DNA of 64,000 bases from assembly GCA_958510875.1 (NCBI GenBank), contig OY294067.1, forward strand, positions 253,719,736-253,783,735, read 5' to 3'. The notes below the pieces were generated by a model. It was not told the DNA's origin, did not search any database, and saw only the letters and a program-made list of their open reading frames with translations. This DNA comes from Endomychus coccineus. Its lineage: Eukaryota; Arthropoda; Insecta; Coleoptera; Endomychidae. Below are positions 12,201-24,600 of this stretch, piece after piece. The translations under genes and the position numbers were made by a program. Positions within the stretch are counted from its first letter, which is position 1. Every line of letters starts with the position of its first letter.

Positions 12201-15200
12201 TTGTTCTAATGTCACTTATTTCCCAAGAATTTACATCTAAATACCAAATTACTTTAAGTGACAAAGCAAATCATAACATAAATTACATTATATGCAACTA
12301 ATAATAAAGTAGTAATAAAATACGATTCAGAAAATAGTATAAAAATGATATTAAACAAAATTTATATAAAGCATAACTATTCACATTTTGTACATTTAAA
12401 GAATATAAGGTCCAAAGTGTCAGGTATGCAGTTGTAATATATTCCATTAGTTGAAAAATATGTGACTTCTGTGTCACAGTGTAGTTCATTTTTGGAACCA
12501 ATTATGTTACTTCTGTTTCTTTTATTATATAAGCGGCGTAGATATCTTTTCGTAATGTGAGGGATTTGGCTTAGTATTTTTAGTGTTTTAGTTAGTACCT
12601 AATATAGTTACGAGGGCAAGGTGAAAAGTTCCTGAAAAATAAAACAGATGGCGCCATAATCGAAAATCCCATGTCACATTTCTGATGTACCATCTTTAAC
12701 TAGAACGCATCAAAATTGTCATTCAGTTCTGTTTTGACACCCATCGAAACAACCAACCTTGAAGATTTTTGTTAACATGGAAAAAAGTGAATTTCGCGTC
12801 TTGATTAAACACTATTTCTTGCGTTGAAAAAACATTACGCAAACCGAAGCATCGCTTGTTAAACATTATGGGGTCTCTTCACCATCGATTGGAAATCGTC
12901 GATAAAATCTATGGTATGATATTGGACGATCGGCGAGCTAGATTGCTGAGGCTACGGGCATTTCAACCGAACGGGTACAGAACATTTTCAATAAGTTTTT
13001 GAATATGAGAAAACTACCTGCCAGATGTTGACAACAAGCGCGACCGTGTGACAACTTCAAAGGAATATTTGGCGATGTTCAAGCGAGATGAGAAGGACTT
13101 TTTGTGCCGTTTCGTAATTGTGAACGAAACATGGATCCATCAAAACTTATCAGAGACCAAAGAACATTCAAAACAGTGGACTTGTCCTGGCGAATCGAAG
13201 CCGAAAAAGGCCAAAGTGGGTATATCGGCCAACACCATCATGGCGACAGTTTTTTTGGGATGCACACGGATCGTCCATATCTATTATCTTGAAAAGGGCA
13301 AAACGATCACCGGCGTATATTATGCAGAGCTGTTGGATCGATTCGACGCCGATTTGAAGCGACCGCTATAACATGAAAATTAAGTTGTCCGAAGTCACAC
13401 ACAAGCAAACAAACAATAAAATATTGCCTTATACATGATAAATTAAAAAAGTTTTTTTTATTTAGTTATCTAGGAATGCTCGGTGTGTGCGTTTGTAATT
13501 GTACCGGGATATCGAAAATTATCTTGGTCAAGGGTGGTTGTGAAATCTAAAACGTGTGTCTTACTTTACGTTTGAAATAATTATGTCACTGTCACACTGA
13601 CATCATCAATAACCTACAAATTTCATACCTATTTATTTCAGTTGTAAAACAATAATGAACTACAAATTATGAAATAATTATGATACCTTTGAACCTTTTC
13701 AGAGGTCGTGATAGCCACAATCCGGGTCAAAAACTGTTTTGAAATAGTTAATTTTCCGTAAATCGAATGACGTTCACGTGAGAAGCCCGTAGCACGCGAG
13801 TTAGGAAAGAGCAAACTGGTTGTACCTAATACGGATTTACGACGAGTTTTCGCTTGCCGTTTTCGCTCCATGTACTTAGATTTAGTATCGGACCGTGCCC
13901 GAAGGCCTTTTTTTTTCGATAAATGTCCATTAAATAGGAAAATTTAAATAAAACAATTTGAGCTATTCTCAGATCTCAGCTACGCGCGTCTATCGTGCGA
14001 CATACCAAAGGGAATTTTCTCGCGACTAAAATATACACGAAGCGGGTAAAAGCTAGCGGCCCATAGCCAAAAACACTTTATTACAACTGGCGCCGGTCGC
14101 ACGGGGCAAGAAACGGTCCTAAATTAACAAGACCGAGGTAAAATGTATAAGCTCTAACTTACGCGCAGCGAGCTCCTCGAGGCATATGTCAAAATAATTT
14201 CGCTCGTAGCGACATAGGATGTCTGGCGTTCATGCAATTATGTTTTTAGATAATTCGAACCTTCTAATTTCGATAGGTCACCTGAAAATCCCGGAGTTCA
14301 AAGCGCTAAACACTTCTGAGTGTTTTAGGTTTTAGTAGCAGAACTTTAACAGTCGATAGAAAATTTGATTTTGAGAAAAAAAGTTCCCATTAACATATAT
14401 GCACAGACGCTTAATTTGTAATCTTATAAACATTTTCTCAATTTTGTTCATATCTCCGAAGATAATCAAGGTGTCTCAATGAAATTGGATACAGTGGATG
14501 CGTAGACAGGTTAACACATTTGCACATAATTTGAGATCGGTATTGCTTCCAGTGGCGTAGATATAGGTATTTAATAACAATATTATCAATGATTATCTTC
14601 GGAGATACGAACAAAATTAAGAAATTTTTTTAAAAATTCAACACCCGGTATCTCAAAAACTAAGCGTCTGTGCATATATGTTAAGAGGAACTTTTTTCTC
14701 AAAATCAAATTTTCTATCGACTGTTAAAGTTCTGCCTCTAAAACCTGGGATACCCTATATACGGGAGTACAATAATATTACAGGTAGCTGTCTAATATTT
14801 AGTTTCAATTTCAACATCAGTTTTGCATAAGGGCATTAAATTATTGTGCTATAAAATTTCGCTATTCTTGAACAATGCCGTGACATAACTGATATCGCTG
14901 ACCAATGTGATATCACTTTACGCCCCAATAAGGTTTTAATGCAAGCTTTGCTTGAAAATGAAACTGTGAAGTGTCCACTTTTATTAAAATGTTATTCGAC
15001 TATTGTCTCTATGGAGTCGTTACGGTCAAAAAAATGAAGATATTTTATTGTCATCGAAATAAAGCAAATAAAATTACGTAATCGGTTGAATTAATTCAGA
15101 ATTAATGTTTCAGATATTGTTATGGATAATGCCGGCTTAGAGGCTTTCACAGACTTATGCTTAGCTGACTACATCATCAGAAAAGGTTTGGCGAAAAGAG

Positions 15201-15766
15201 TTAATTTGCATGTGAAAAAGATTCCGTGGTTCGTTTCCGATACGATGGTGAACGACATCAAATGGTTATTAGATCAATTGAGCAAATGTTATGAAGACTT
15301 AAATTTGACGTATTTCGGAGAAACGTGGACTAAGCACTTTGAAGAACAAACCTTCGTCATACAGGAGAGTGATTTTTGGGTTTTACCGCACATTTATATT
15401 CGCATGCCATTTCTAGATCCTGGGCTGTATGAGGATTTGTCCAAATCAAAGTTGATAATTTTTAAAGGAGATCTTAATTACAGAAAATTATTTCAAGAGA
15501 AGGCTTGGGATCCGATCACACCAGTCGAAGAGGCAGTTGGTTACTTCGGGCCAACCAGTTTGTGTATTTTAAGAACGGTTAAAGCTGATATAATTTGTGG
15601 CCTGCAACCCGGGGTTGCAGAAGCGTGTGAAAAAGATTATGAATATTGGATGGAATCGGGAGAGTATGGGGTTATTCAATATTCCGGTAGAATTGTGTCC
15701 CTTGAAGAAGCAATAGCAGCAGGTTCTCCAGGTGGTATTGAAGCATGGACGTGCAAATGTCATTAA
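3276..15766 (+). CDS. ARMT1: ARMT1-like damage-control phosphatase (DUF89), six exons
   Basis: This is a metal-dependent phosphatase of the DUF89 family (subfamily III), which acts on phosphorylated sugars and related damaged metabolites. The human relative was also reported as a protein-glutamate methyltransferase. Exons: 3276-3361, 3415-3520, 3848-4080, 4374-4521, 11565-11721 and 15114-15766. Every junction is GT-AG and in phase, giving about 460 residues (human about 441). Visible landmarks are SFAFRTVRDRLP near residue 30, LLIECYMYRKM in exon 3, the metal-site motif DNAG at about 248-251, PWFVSD at about 281, KGDLNYRKL at about 361, the subfamily RTxK motif as RTVK at about 397, and GLQPG after it. 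Both 3276 (A at -3, G at +4) and the in-frame ATG at 3312 could start translation. Introns 4 (7 kb) and 5 (3.4 kb) are swollen by transposon remnants. The frame is intact, so the gene is probably functional. Confidence 0.93.
4522..7140. other. ARMT1 intron 4, first part
   Basis: No second gene was found here. The only structure noted is the hairpin at 6831-6892 and the twice-used 14-bp palindrome TATCAAACTTGATA near 6793 and 6974. Confidence 0.4.
6831..6892. repeat. 62-bp hairpin with arms of about 20 bp
   Basis: TATCAAAGACATGTAAACT at the left is mirrored by AGTTTACATACATCTTTGATA at the right, around a 20-base loop. TA at both ends could be a mariner-type target duplication, but that is not provable from two bases. 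Confidence 0.5.
7355..7600. repeat. Inverted repeat with 30-bp tandem duplication
   Basis: GAAACAAGTTTTATG at about 7377 returns inverted as CATGAAACTTGTTTC at about 7567, with further imperfect pairing outward. Inside lies ATCGTTCCATTAGCTACGAA plus 10 bases, present twice in a row at 7501-7530 and 7531-7560. This looks like a small foldback element in ARMT1 intron 4. Confidence 0.5.
7660..8640 (+). pseudogene. Non-LTR retrotransposon remnant (RNase H domain)
   Basis: Around 8037 the frame reads HSIDGLKTAEGKGVEVSG, followed by GPRTKCWKPM and FQAEVHAIE. That is the order of RNase H domains of I- or R1-like non-LTR elements (normally a TDGS-type motif, then an AE.xAI helix). Downstream blocks of the same domain survive in shifting frames with stops. 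The upstream part to about 7660 reads like the region just before RNase H but is badly decayed. It is dead and lies inside ARMT1 intron 4. Confidence 0.6.
8650..9188. other. ARMT1 intron 4, unassigned
   Basis: AT-rich DNA without an exon or an element end that I can support. Confidence 0.3.
9189..9660 (+). mobile_element. Possible LTR retrotransposon remnant (LTR end plus primer site)
   Basis: A block starting TGTTACATCGCC (9189) ends near 9390 with AACTGGCGCAGTCGGTAGGA. TGGCGC followed by a tRNA-like string is how the primer-binding site of many insect Ty3-type elements begins. No gag or pol frame follows and no second LTR was found. The LTR limits are guesses. Confidence 0.35.
10230..10970. 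repeat. Foldback repeat, family A copy 1
   Basis: GACAGCTGCAGCGATTTTGA near 10318 is mirrored by TTAAAATCGTGGCAGCGGTC near 10762, and CAGAAACTATTCCTAAG near 10252 by TTAGGAAGCGTTTCTG near 10843. This is therefore an inverted-repeat element of about 0.6-0.7 kb. Parts of it recur at 19950-20500. It has no coding capacity and lies in ARMT1 intron 4. Confidence 0.55.
11722..12600. other. ARMT1 intron 5, first part
   Basis: AT-rich intron sequence. No element end or exon was recognised before the mariner remnant. Confidence 0.35.
12612..13480 (+). pseudogene. Mariner transposase remnant
   Basis: A TACGAGGGCAAGGTGAAAAG end at about 12610 resembles a mariner inverted repeat. A broken N-terminal helix-turn-helix region from about 12778 (MEKSEFRVLIKHYFLR, then a stop) is followed by the catalytic region in the frame 13048-13371: FLCRFVIVNETWIHQN, SKQWTCPGE, KVGISANTIMATVF, YYLEKGKTITGVYYAELLD. 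The first catalytic aspartate, normally in DETW, is asparagine here. The frame stops after DADLKRPL, before the second catalytic block, and no right inverted repeat was found. The copy is inactive. It lies in ARMT1 intron 5, same strand as the gene. Confidence 0.85.
13871..14110 (+). mobile_element. Possible LTR remnant with primer-site-like end
   Basis: A TGTACTTAG...TTATTACA block of about 215 bp is followed at about 14087 by ACTGGCGCCGGTCGCACGGG, which resembles the LTR/primer-site junction of retroviral-type insect elements. It is much like the 9189 site in form but different in sequence. No internal genes follow. Confidence 0.3.
14325..14750. repeat. Foldback element, about 0.42 kb
   Basis: The left arm runs through CAGAACTTTAACAGTCGATA, CATATATGCACAGACGCTTA and TCTCCGAAGATAATC. 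The right arm returns these inverted: GATTATCTTCGGAGA, TAAGCGTCTGTGCATATATG, TATCGACTGTTAAAGTTCTG. Arms are about 150-170 bp with a spacer of about 90 bp. It is non-coding and lies in ARMT1 intron 5. Confidence 0.75.
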
Positions 15767-17279
15767 ATTTCTACTGTTGATTAATACATCATATTCGAGT
15801 AAATTAGCTTATTCCTTATTATGATATTTTAATTATGTATATACTGTATATGAAGAACGTTAACATTAAAAGTTTTTAAGGTTCTGTTTTTTTCTCAATT
15901 CCCAAGATAAAGTAAAGAACCTTGAATTCAGAATAGATGCCCACATTGATTATTCATTGAGTGTGTAATATACACCTATTACTTTGTTTTAATTCTTGTA
16001 ATTTATTAACTTCCTACTACTGACTCTCTTCACTGTCAACCTCACAGCGCTCCTCTGGTAGTGCGTGTCCCCACGGCTTCCAGCAAATAAACGGAATTTG
16101 CAATAAGGCAATTAACGTTAACTTTCAACTACTTTATTCATTATTATGATATGCTGCCACCACCTACTTATTTGAGAGGTTAAGCAGAAACCCTCCGGTA
16201 CTATCAATGCTTATCACTTTATAGGTAAACTTTGGGGTGTTTCGTTTATTAAATCGAACCAATCGACTTATGACCTGGATTTATTGTTAATAATTTTTAG
16301 TATGACGAATATATGGATATTTAGAGAATATTACAACTAAACTAAATGGTTACTAACCCTTACTGTTGTGAAAAAATAAACAAAAGGGATAGTGGTTTCT
16401 GGATTGAATCTCAAACAAAAGTCCCTTACAACCCTTTACCACATTAATACTCTACTCAGCGGAAATCATGCAGTACCAGTCCAACCCAAACATTTGTAAT
16501 TATCTAGATCTAAGACTTACCCCCCTTGTTGTTTAACCTTCCCCTAACACCCGCTACTTTTAATTCACCGGACGAGTCGGTGCCAATGATATAGGAACGA
16601 ACTTATTTATTTAACGATGATAACACATCGGGGTCCCCGGCTGTCCTCTGAACTGAACTACTTAACAATTTAATTTAATTACCACATTACACCTTAATCA
16701 CCAAATTTTATCTTTTTGAGAAAGGAATGAATTTACTTCGGCTTTAATAATACCCGACTTGAGTATGAACCGGCCCGAACTGCCTTTTTTACCACCTATG
16801 TATATGAATTTATGTTATTTTCATAACAATTGAACATTATTTTTTTGGAGTTGTGTAGTTCATAATTATAATACACGCAATAAGTCTAATTTCATTATTT
16901 CTGATCAGCATACAACTGCCTTATATTAAAAGAACTTCTTTTATAATGGTTGGAAATACTATTATAATAGTCTTCCATAGTATATAACAGAGCTAAAGAA
17001 ATTTATCAATTTAAAAAACATTGAAAAAATATTTATTGGACAAAAACTCCTATCATGCAGGTGAATTCCTTTTGTGATTGTAAATTAAATTTTGTATTTC
17101 ATTTTCATTCTATCGTGACACATTTGCCAACTACAATATACAATTTTGTAATGCTTGGTTGTTTGTAAATAAAGTTTTATTCTATTCTCTTCTATCTTGA
17201 TCTCGAATCGATTATTCCCACCACCAGTTGTGTCCTTTCGTGTATGATCTAGATTCTAGAGAATAATCCGAATCGAAGT
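15767..17279. other. 3' flank of ARMT1, unassigned
   Basis: This is the intergenic space between two convergent genes. It contains the ARMT1 3' UTR, whose poly(A) signal I cannot pick with confidence. A GC-richer block at 16040-16680 looks foreign to its surroundings but matches nothing I recognise. Confidence 0.35.
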
Positions 17280-17287
17280 AGTAATAC

Positions 17288-17552
17288 CAAAGAGTTCTAT
17301 ATATAGAGTAGACAACTAAGCCTTTCACTGGCGTGTTAACGAACATTCTGTTCTTCTCGCACATGTACTGCGCTCGCACGATGTGCGCGCGTTATACTTA
17401 TTCGTGTATTCTTATACTCTTTGTGATAGAAGGGGAGACCGTGCGAGTGAGAGCGCACTAACATGTGCGAGAAGAACAGAATGTCCGACTAAATACCAGC
17501 GCTTTCCTATGTTTAACACACTACTTGTCTACTCTATATATAGAACTCTTTG
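17288..17552. mobile_element. hAT-type MITE, 265 bp, with 8-bp TSD
   Basis: The left end CAAAGAGTTCTATATATAGA (continuing GTAGACAA) is repeated inverted at the right end. The perfect 8-bp duplication AGTAATAC flanks it at 17280-17287 and 17553-17560. A subterminal pair, ACATTCTGTTCTTCTCGCAC and its reverse complement, extends the fold. There is no coding content. The same 13-base tip, CAAAGAGTTCTAT, forms both halves of the 26-bp palindrome at 29707. Confidence 0.9.
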
Positions 17553-17560
17553 AGTAATAC

Positions 17561-18639
17561 AATCGAATCATCGCGCGCATGTGACGAGTAATTAAAACCA
17601 TTAATAATTTTAGTACTTACTAATTTCTGAAAGCACTATCAATTTTATCGAGATATTTCAATAATCCACTAAATCGATGTTTTTATCTCGATTATTCCCA
17701 TCACTAATCCTGTCACCTACCCGTGTTTTTCGCAACTGCAACATCCGTTTCGGGGCAGAAAGATCAAGAGGTTTTATTTTTCGTCTGTCTTTCAACAAAC
17801 AGTTCGCTTGAGGAAACGTGTTAGTTGTTTTATAGACAAGAAGTGACCTTGTAGATTCTCGAAATCAATGCTCGGCATTCTCATAAAATAGCTAAACGAT
17901 ACCTTAAGTTGTCTTTTGCAAATCAGGCATCATACTTTCTGTTCCGTATTCTTTACTCCATTTTAAAAGTGAACTTTCCTAGTACCTTGGTCTTTTTCTC
18001 CGTTCTACGTTTAGCGTGTTATTTGATAATGAGAACCCAAACGCGAAAATAATCATGTGATCCGTAGATCACCTTTCTTTGCCCTCATTTTACAAAATTT
18101 TTCGACACTTCTGCAGGTTAAATCTACGAAAAGAACTAACACCCCTAAACAGAAACAGTAAAATATTACAAGTGAAGTAATTAGAAGCTAAAAACGTGGA
18201 AAAGACGCCAACTTATACTATGGCGTGACATTGAAATTTTATTTGAATTGACAGCGATAATAGTAAATTATACAATGAGCGGGTAATAGTATTGTACGTA
18301 AGATTGATTAAAATTCATTGTTTCAGTACAATTGAAGCTCAACATTTACAATTCCTGAAAATGATTTTGTCCATAGTTATTCCATCGATCAAGACAAAAA
18401 ACGTTCACATATTGTTTCCTGAAGAGCGTGCTTCATAATACTTCTCCGCAAATGAAACGTTTTAGTGTTAAGTTTTCCATCCATTTAATGACTCTTCTTT
18501 ACACATTTCCCCTAATACATCTAGGATATATTAAAAACTATAAAATTGCACATTATAAAATTTCATTCATTTATAGTCTTCAACAAGCACAAATATTTTT
18601 AACAAGAATTAGACTAAATTTGAACTAACAACACTAATT
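17561..18639. other. Intergenic, includes 3' UTR of the SDCCAG8-like gene
   Basis: Nothing beyond the presumed 3' UTR of the - strand gene ending at 18640 is supported. Confidence 0.35.
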
Positions 18640-21600
18640 TTATGTTGAATTTTGTATCGGATCTTCATCATCTATTTTTTCCTGCAGACCAGCTCCAATC
18701 GGTTGATTTGGGTCCGGATAATCTTGTGTTGAAGGATCAGAAGCCTCATAGGGTTGATTTGATTCCATGTTATATCCCTCCGTACCATACTGAATTGGTT
18801 CATTAGGGTTAGTTGCGTACCCATAATTTGGATCGTATTGTTGATTAGGGTCAGCTCCATATTGTTGCGCTGGATCAACTGCATATTGTTGATCGTGATC
18901 AGTTGGATATTGTTGATCAGGAGCAGCTCCATATTGTTGGGCTGGATCAACTGCATATTGTTGATCGTGATCAGTTGGATATTGTTGAACAGGAGCAGCT
19001 CCATATTGTTGATCATATTGTTCTTGTGTCAAATATTGTTGATCATACTGATTTGGATCTGCAGTATACTGATCATACTGCTGGTCGGTGGGGTTTGTGA
19101 CATATTTTTGATCTGGGTCTGTTGCATATTGTTGATCAGCATAATATTCCGATTGTGGTGGATATTCTTGAACGTTTGATGTTATTTCTGATTCTGGGAT
19201 GTATTGTGGATCTTGAGTTTTCACTTCTGACTGATATACATGGGGTTGATTTGTAGGTTCTTGTTGAGTTTCAAGTTCCGACTGATGAGTGTAATTGTTA
19301 TCTGGTTGTGTTGTTACATTCGGCTGAATAGGAAACTGTTGGTCGTTTATACTTGGTTGAGAGTTCCGTTTTTGTAACGGTTGTTCTATTTGCTCAGGAA
19401 TTATATCTTTTAAAGGAGAGTTTCCAGGTTTGATTGACGCATTGCTGCTTGTACGGCTTAAATTTCGCTGTGGCAAGTGTTCGGTGTTGGGTTTCTGTAT
19501 GCTTCGCTGATTGCTGAATGAATGACCGTTCTGATCTGAGGAAAAACAAAATTAATTGGATGGTTCAAAATGGTTGTTCAGTATTAGCTAAAATCTACGA
19601 AATAATTCTACTCAATAGCAAACTATAGCTTAGTCCTCTCTATTTTACCATGCATCTTCAGAAACTATAAAATTGATATTTGTGACTAATGAAAACAATC
19701 ATTTGAAAATTTAATGTTTCAATTTACTACTGAAAGGATTATTTGGATTTAAATGCTAATATTGTTTATTTCCAAATCGATATCTCAATATTTGAGAATC
19801 GAGCTTTGAGAGAACACATGAATTTCGTTTATATTTTTAATGAAATCTGTTCAAAACTCCCCAATCCTATAAAATTGAGTAGGGTGTATCGTATATAACC
19901 CAATAGAGGTGGACTATGTAATTCCCTATTATATTTATACAGGAAGTTTTAAAAAAATCACAAACTTTACCATAGATACAGACTCCCACAGTTCGGTTTA
20001 AAAAATCGTAACTCTGATCGCTGCAGCGATTTTGACCAAATACTCTTTAAATAGATATCTATTATTCACATTACAAACATCCGTCAAAATTTTCCAGTTG
20101 CGTAGGACTTCATATTTATTAATAATTGGAGTAATAGGCACTATGAAAGTAAAATGGCTATTATTTTGAACAATTTTTTTAATGTTTTCTCGCACGTTGA
20201 AAAATTAGTTTTATTGAAAGATAATAATTATTGTGTGAATCATGTTAATTTCTCACAATTTCGAGCCGAGTAGTCGAGTTCAGTTATTGAGAAAACGACA
20301 GTTCCAATCAAACTCCTTTTTCTAAATTGAACGAGGAATCCAAAAAACAATCCGCGGGAGTGAAGGATACACTTTCTTCCCTATTAATACAAATAGATCT
20401 TTTAAATTGATGTTTGACTTTACCCCCTCTAGGAAGCGTTTCTGAAAAAAATAGAATTACGCATGTTGACTTATTTTATCGTTGGACTATCGACTGGTAA
20501 AGTTTGTGACAATTTTTTTCCACGCCATCTCTATACCAATTGGACTCATATTGACATTGATTAGATCAAATGTTAAATATATACTGTAGGTTTGGGTTTA
20601 GTGCGAAAAACCTCACTGTTCACTGAATAAAATAATTAAAACCTGTTTTATCGCCAGGTTCAAGCTTCTGATGAAGACCTTTTACGTTTTAGTTAGTTGG
20701 TCCCATTTATGTATAGAAATTTCATCTTTTCAGATCGTAGAACATTCAAGAGTTTGTAAAATGTAGGCTATCATGATTATTTATTACATTTGCATCTCAA
20801 TTAACGCTATAAGTCTATTAAATCTATTCTGCTACTTAATTTGTTTCATGAGTAAATATGCAGAAAATGTTTTACTCTCATAGAAATACCTACACGGATT
20901 CTTCAGAATCATTGGAAGGTGAAACATTTTCTATATTGTACATTAAATCTTACGAGCTATAGTTTAGGCCTAGGGTGACGAAGATGATGCTCAATTGTAA
21001 AATGGGAACAACGTCACTACAAAAATAATTGTTAGGTGGGTTATCTACCTACTACATTCTTAACAAGCGAGTAAAATGATAGTCTAGGATACTTTATTGA
21101 TGGTACAACTTCTGAGTACTAGAAATGAATACCTTTTGGATCAGATGATGTAAATTGTGATTGACTTATTCTATTATTTAAGTGGCCTAGGTTAGTTTGT
21201 AGCTCCCGTATTTCCTCCCTATAACCAAATATGAATTTCACTACAAATTACAATAATGTTACCTGTAGATTTTCCTTATTCTCTGATCCACTACTATGTT
21301 TCAAAGTCCATATATCCTCCAATCTTGTTATTAGTTCAATGTTTTTTGTTTTTAATTTGGTTTTCTCAATCCTATTCGAATATTATTATATTATATTACA
21401 TAGTATTATCAAAATTTGTATGAATTTTGAAAGATAATTCAAATTTTTTCAACAATATCTAAGCCGCATTATCAATTTTAAATTTAAAAATTCTTGCAAC
21501 TTTATGTAATCAGGAATATCGAGTTTTAACTTTAATTTAATTTAAGATAATTACGACAGCGTCATTCTCAGAATATTTTCCAAATGCTAAACAAATGCAA

Positions 21601-24600
21601 TATAAATATTCGTCAAAAACGTGGTATCAAATATTTCTTTTTCAGAAGATAGAATTGGTCGTAAAGGAACCTGCTTACGAAAGTGTATTCAATTTGCTTA
21701 GTTTCAAATTCCATTCTGAGAATTAAATGATTTTGTCTTTGAATGAAAACAATCATTGAACAATGATCTTTTCTTGAAATCATTTCGCAATTAGGATAGT
21801 ATTAATTAATACAGTTTTCTTATTAGACATTTTCATACTCATGATCTACAAAAAAAAAATAATTCAACATTATCATCGAAATAGATTCTCAGAATGCGTG
21901 GGCGGTACAATTTTAAATCTGGTATTGAAGACAAATTTTATGGAAATTTTCACTGTATTTCATTTGAGAGAAGATAATTATTAATACATTTAAATTTGTT
22001 GGTAGCCACTGAATATCGCTTCCTTAATGCTAGTACAAACTGTTTTCAATCAGACCTAAAGTTAAAAAGTTTTTTCTTAGGGAGCTTGGGAATTAAAGTG
22101 TAATTTATGAATATACATTACACATTTGACACTACGACCTATTTCAATTCGTTCATTTGACCTTCAATGGAATAATAAACAATATGTTCAAGTCTATAAA
22201 ATCCCAATATCCGCTTATGAAGGAAATAAGAGTTTAATAGTTCAATTTTTATTTCATGTAAGTAATGAATATGAACTAATATAACTGACCTTGCGGGTTT
22301 TGGGGACCACTTTCACACTGATATCTACTTTAATCGGTTCCTTGCGTTTGGTTGGTCGGACTGAAGGTGAAACGCACTCTTTTTTGGAATTTGCTTGGTC
22401 CGTCCCTACCAAACACAAGTATTGTTAGTGCATAATTATTCAAATTTGGGCAGTCGTAATGTGGAAAAATGATCTACAGTTTTTGTAGCTTCTATGATTG
22501 TGTTACAAATAATCAGTCAATTTTTATGCAAGATTTTTTCAGTTGGTGGGTTATATAAAATAGTAGAAACGAGGTGGTTCAATTAATTTTTTCCAAAATA
22601 CTTGCTATATCAGCCTACGTCGAAAGATGCTTCACATGTATTAGTATACGTACGGACCAAACTGGTAATAACCAATTTGTGATCATTTTCATGATGTTCT
22701 TTGTTTCACTGGATAATATGACTTCTACAATACTTCAATGGTTCCAAAACTGTAATGATGATTTTATTTGCTGTTGAAGACCGCTGACATTTTATGATCC
22801 TGTTGAAATCATTTCAAAATTGTTTTCGTGGACCTTATTATGGGAAATGTAGGATTCGAAAAAATTGAAAGAAATTGCTTTTCTGTTCAGCTTCGTACGA
22901 GTATGAAAATAATTGTTCAATAATTTCTGATTAACTAGAATTATCCATGTAAATCATTAAAACAATTAAATCCATGGTGGATATTAACTAAAACTTATCA
23001 CTTATCTTCATTTATGCTCAGTTAATCATTATTCTCTTGTCCATGTTTGTTGTCTGGTCTATATATGCGTGGGTGGACCTTGTATATTGTAATGTGTTTG
23101 CTCTCTTTGGTTTATTCGTTTAAACGAGAGTAAAATCTAACAAAATTCTGAAAGTAATCTTACTTGTGTCTATTGCTAGCGTCCTCTAGTTTGGAAGTCA
23201 GTGCATGGCATTCTACGGAGAGTTTATCCATGAGTTGATTTTGGGATTTGATCATGCCTTCTAGCTCAGCTACTGTCGCTGCTGCAACAATAAGGCAGAT
23301 TAGCAAATTGACGCAGCATTCGTACAGTTACCATGTTTTTATATTAAATTACCAAAGTCCCATGTCAACTCATGGAAAACGTTCCAAAAATTTTTCACGT
23401 CAGAGGCGGTAATATGAGACGAAAAGTATTGACTAATCATTAAGAAATGTTGATGTTTCTTTAACAGACTAGTACAATTTTCACTATTCTTCTATTGATC
23501 AATTTATTCGGAATTCCAAGAAGTTGAAGAAGAGGATCATATATTCATACAACTATTCTTTTTCACCGAATACACTGAATTTGGTAATTAATAACCAATA
23601 TAAAAAAGTTTTATTCGGTCAAATCTACATCTAAAGTTAAAGTCTATAGTCATAATACGATGGTTAGGAAGGGAGTAAACCCTGAACGTAACCTATTTGG
23701 TGTGGATAGGTACCTCTTATATGTATATTACTATGTAATGTAATATATTAAATGATAAAAGTTTTGTAGAATTTGGTGTATATTGCATATTGAAGATTGA
23801 TAAATGATGTGTACATACAATTTTCACATCCACTCAATCTGATAATGTATTCTACCAATGTTGAGTAATGACAATGAAATGCATACATACCGTGTTTTGA
23901 CTCTAAGTCATGTATCATGGTACCAAGTTCATTGTCGCGATCTTCCTTCATGGATGTTGGTGGTGGTAGAGCAACAATTTCATTGGATGAACCAGGACGT
24001 TTACTTCGTTCATCAGTAAGTGCAGCATTCAATTTTATCTAAATATATTCAAAATTAATCATTAAAGTGAGGCATTTATGAAATTTTCATATTTGGCATA
24101 TTTTTCATATTATATGAAATTTTTCCAAATTTTTCATATTTTTAACTATTTTTTAATTTTTAGCATATCTGTAACAATTTTACAAACAATTCCTCCCTAT
24201 ACAATTTAACCAAAACATTTTATTATTCTTGGGAGCAAAGTAAATTTAAAAGCTCTCAATTTGTTTTGCATGTAGCAGGTATCATTTTAAGAAAAGGACA
24301 ATTACTGGTAAATTCCAATAATATTGTTGATGTTTAAAATATTCACTTAATCCGGAAGTAGGTACTAAGAATTAATTACCCGACACCGTTGGGGTCCATT
24401 TATTTGTTGCCAAACTGAGGGCACGAGGAGGGGCATAATTATTAAAAGTTTTCTTTAAAGGTGTGTCGACAATTTTAGAGTTAATTTAAATTTAGATTTT
24501 CAAGTATGCCAGTGTGTCTATTTAAAATGGCAAGTGGTATTAAAGTGTCTATGTCGATTAAACCATTTCCAGAGTTGTCTATGGACATGGGACAAGGTGT

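Noticed and set aside
16560..16600. CACCGGACGAGTCGGTGCC, considered as a hammerhead-like core or tRNA arm
   Set aside because: The conserved CUGAUGA and GAAA elements and a cloverleaf are absent; it is just a short hairpin.
18672..19179. Long open frames in other frames and on the + strand over the Q/Y repeat
   Set aside because: They are by-products of the repeat period in the real - strand coding frame.
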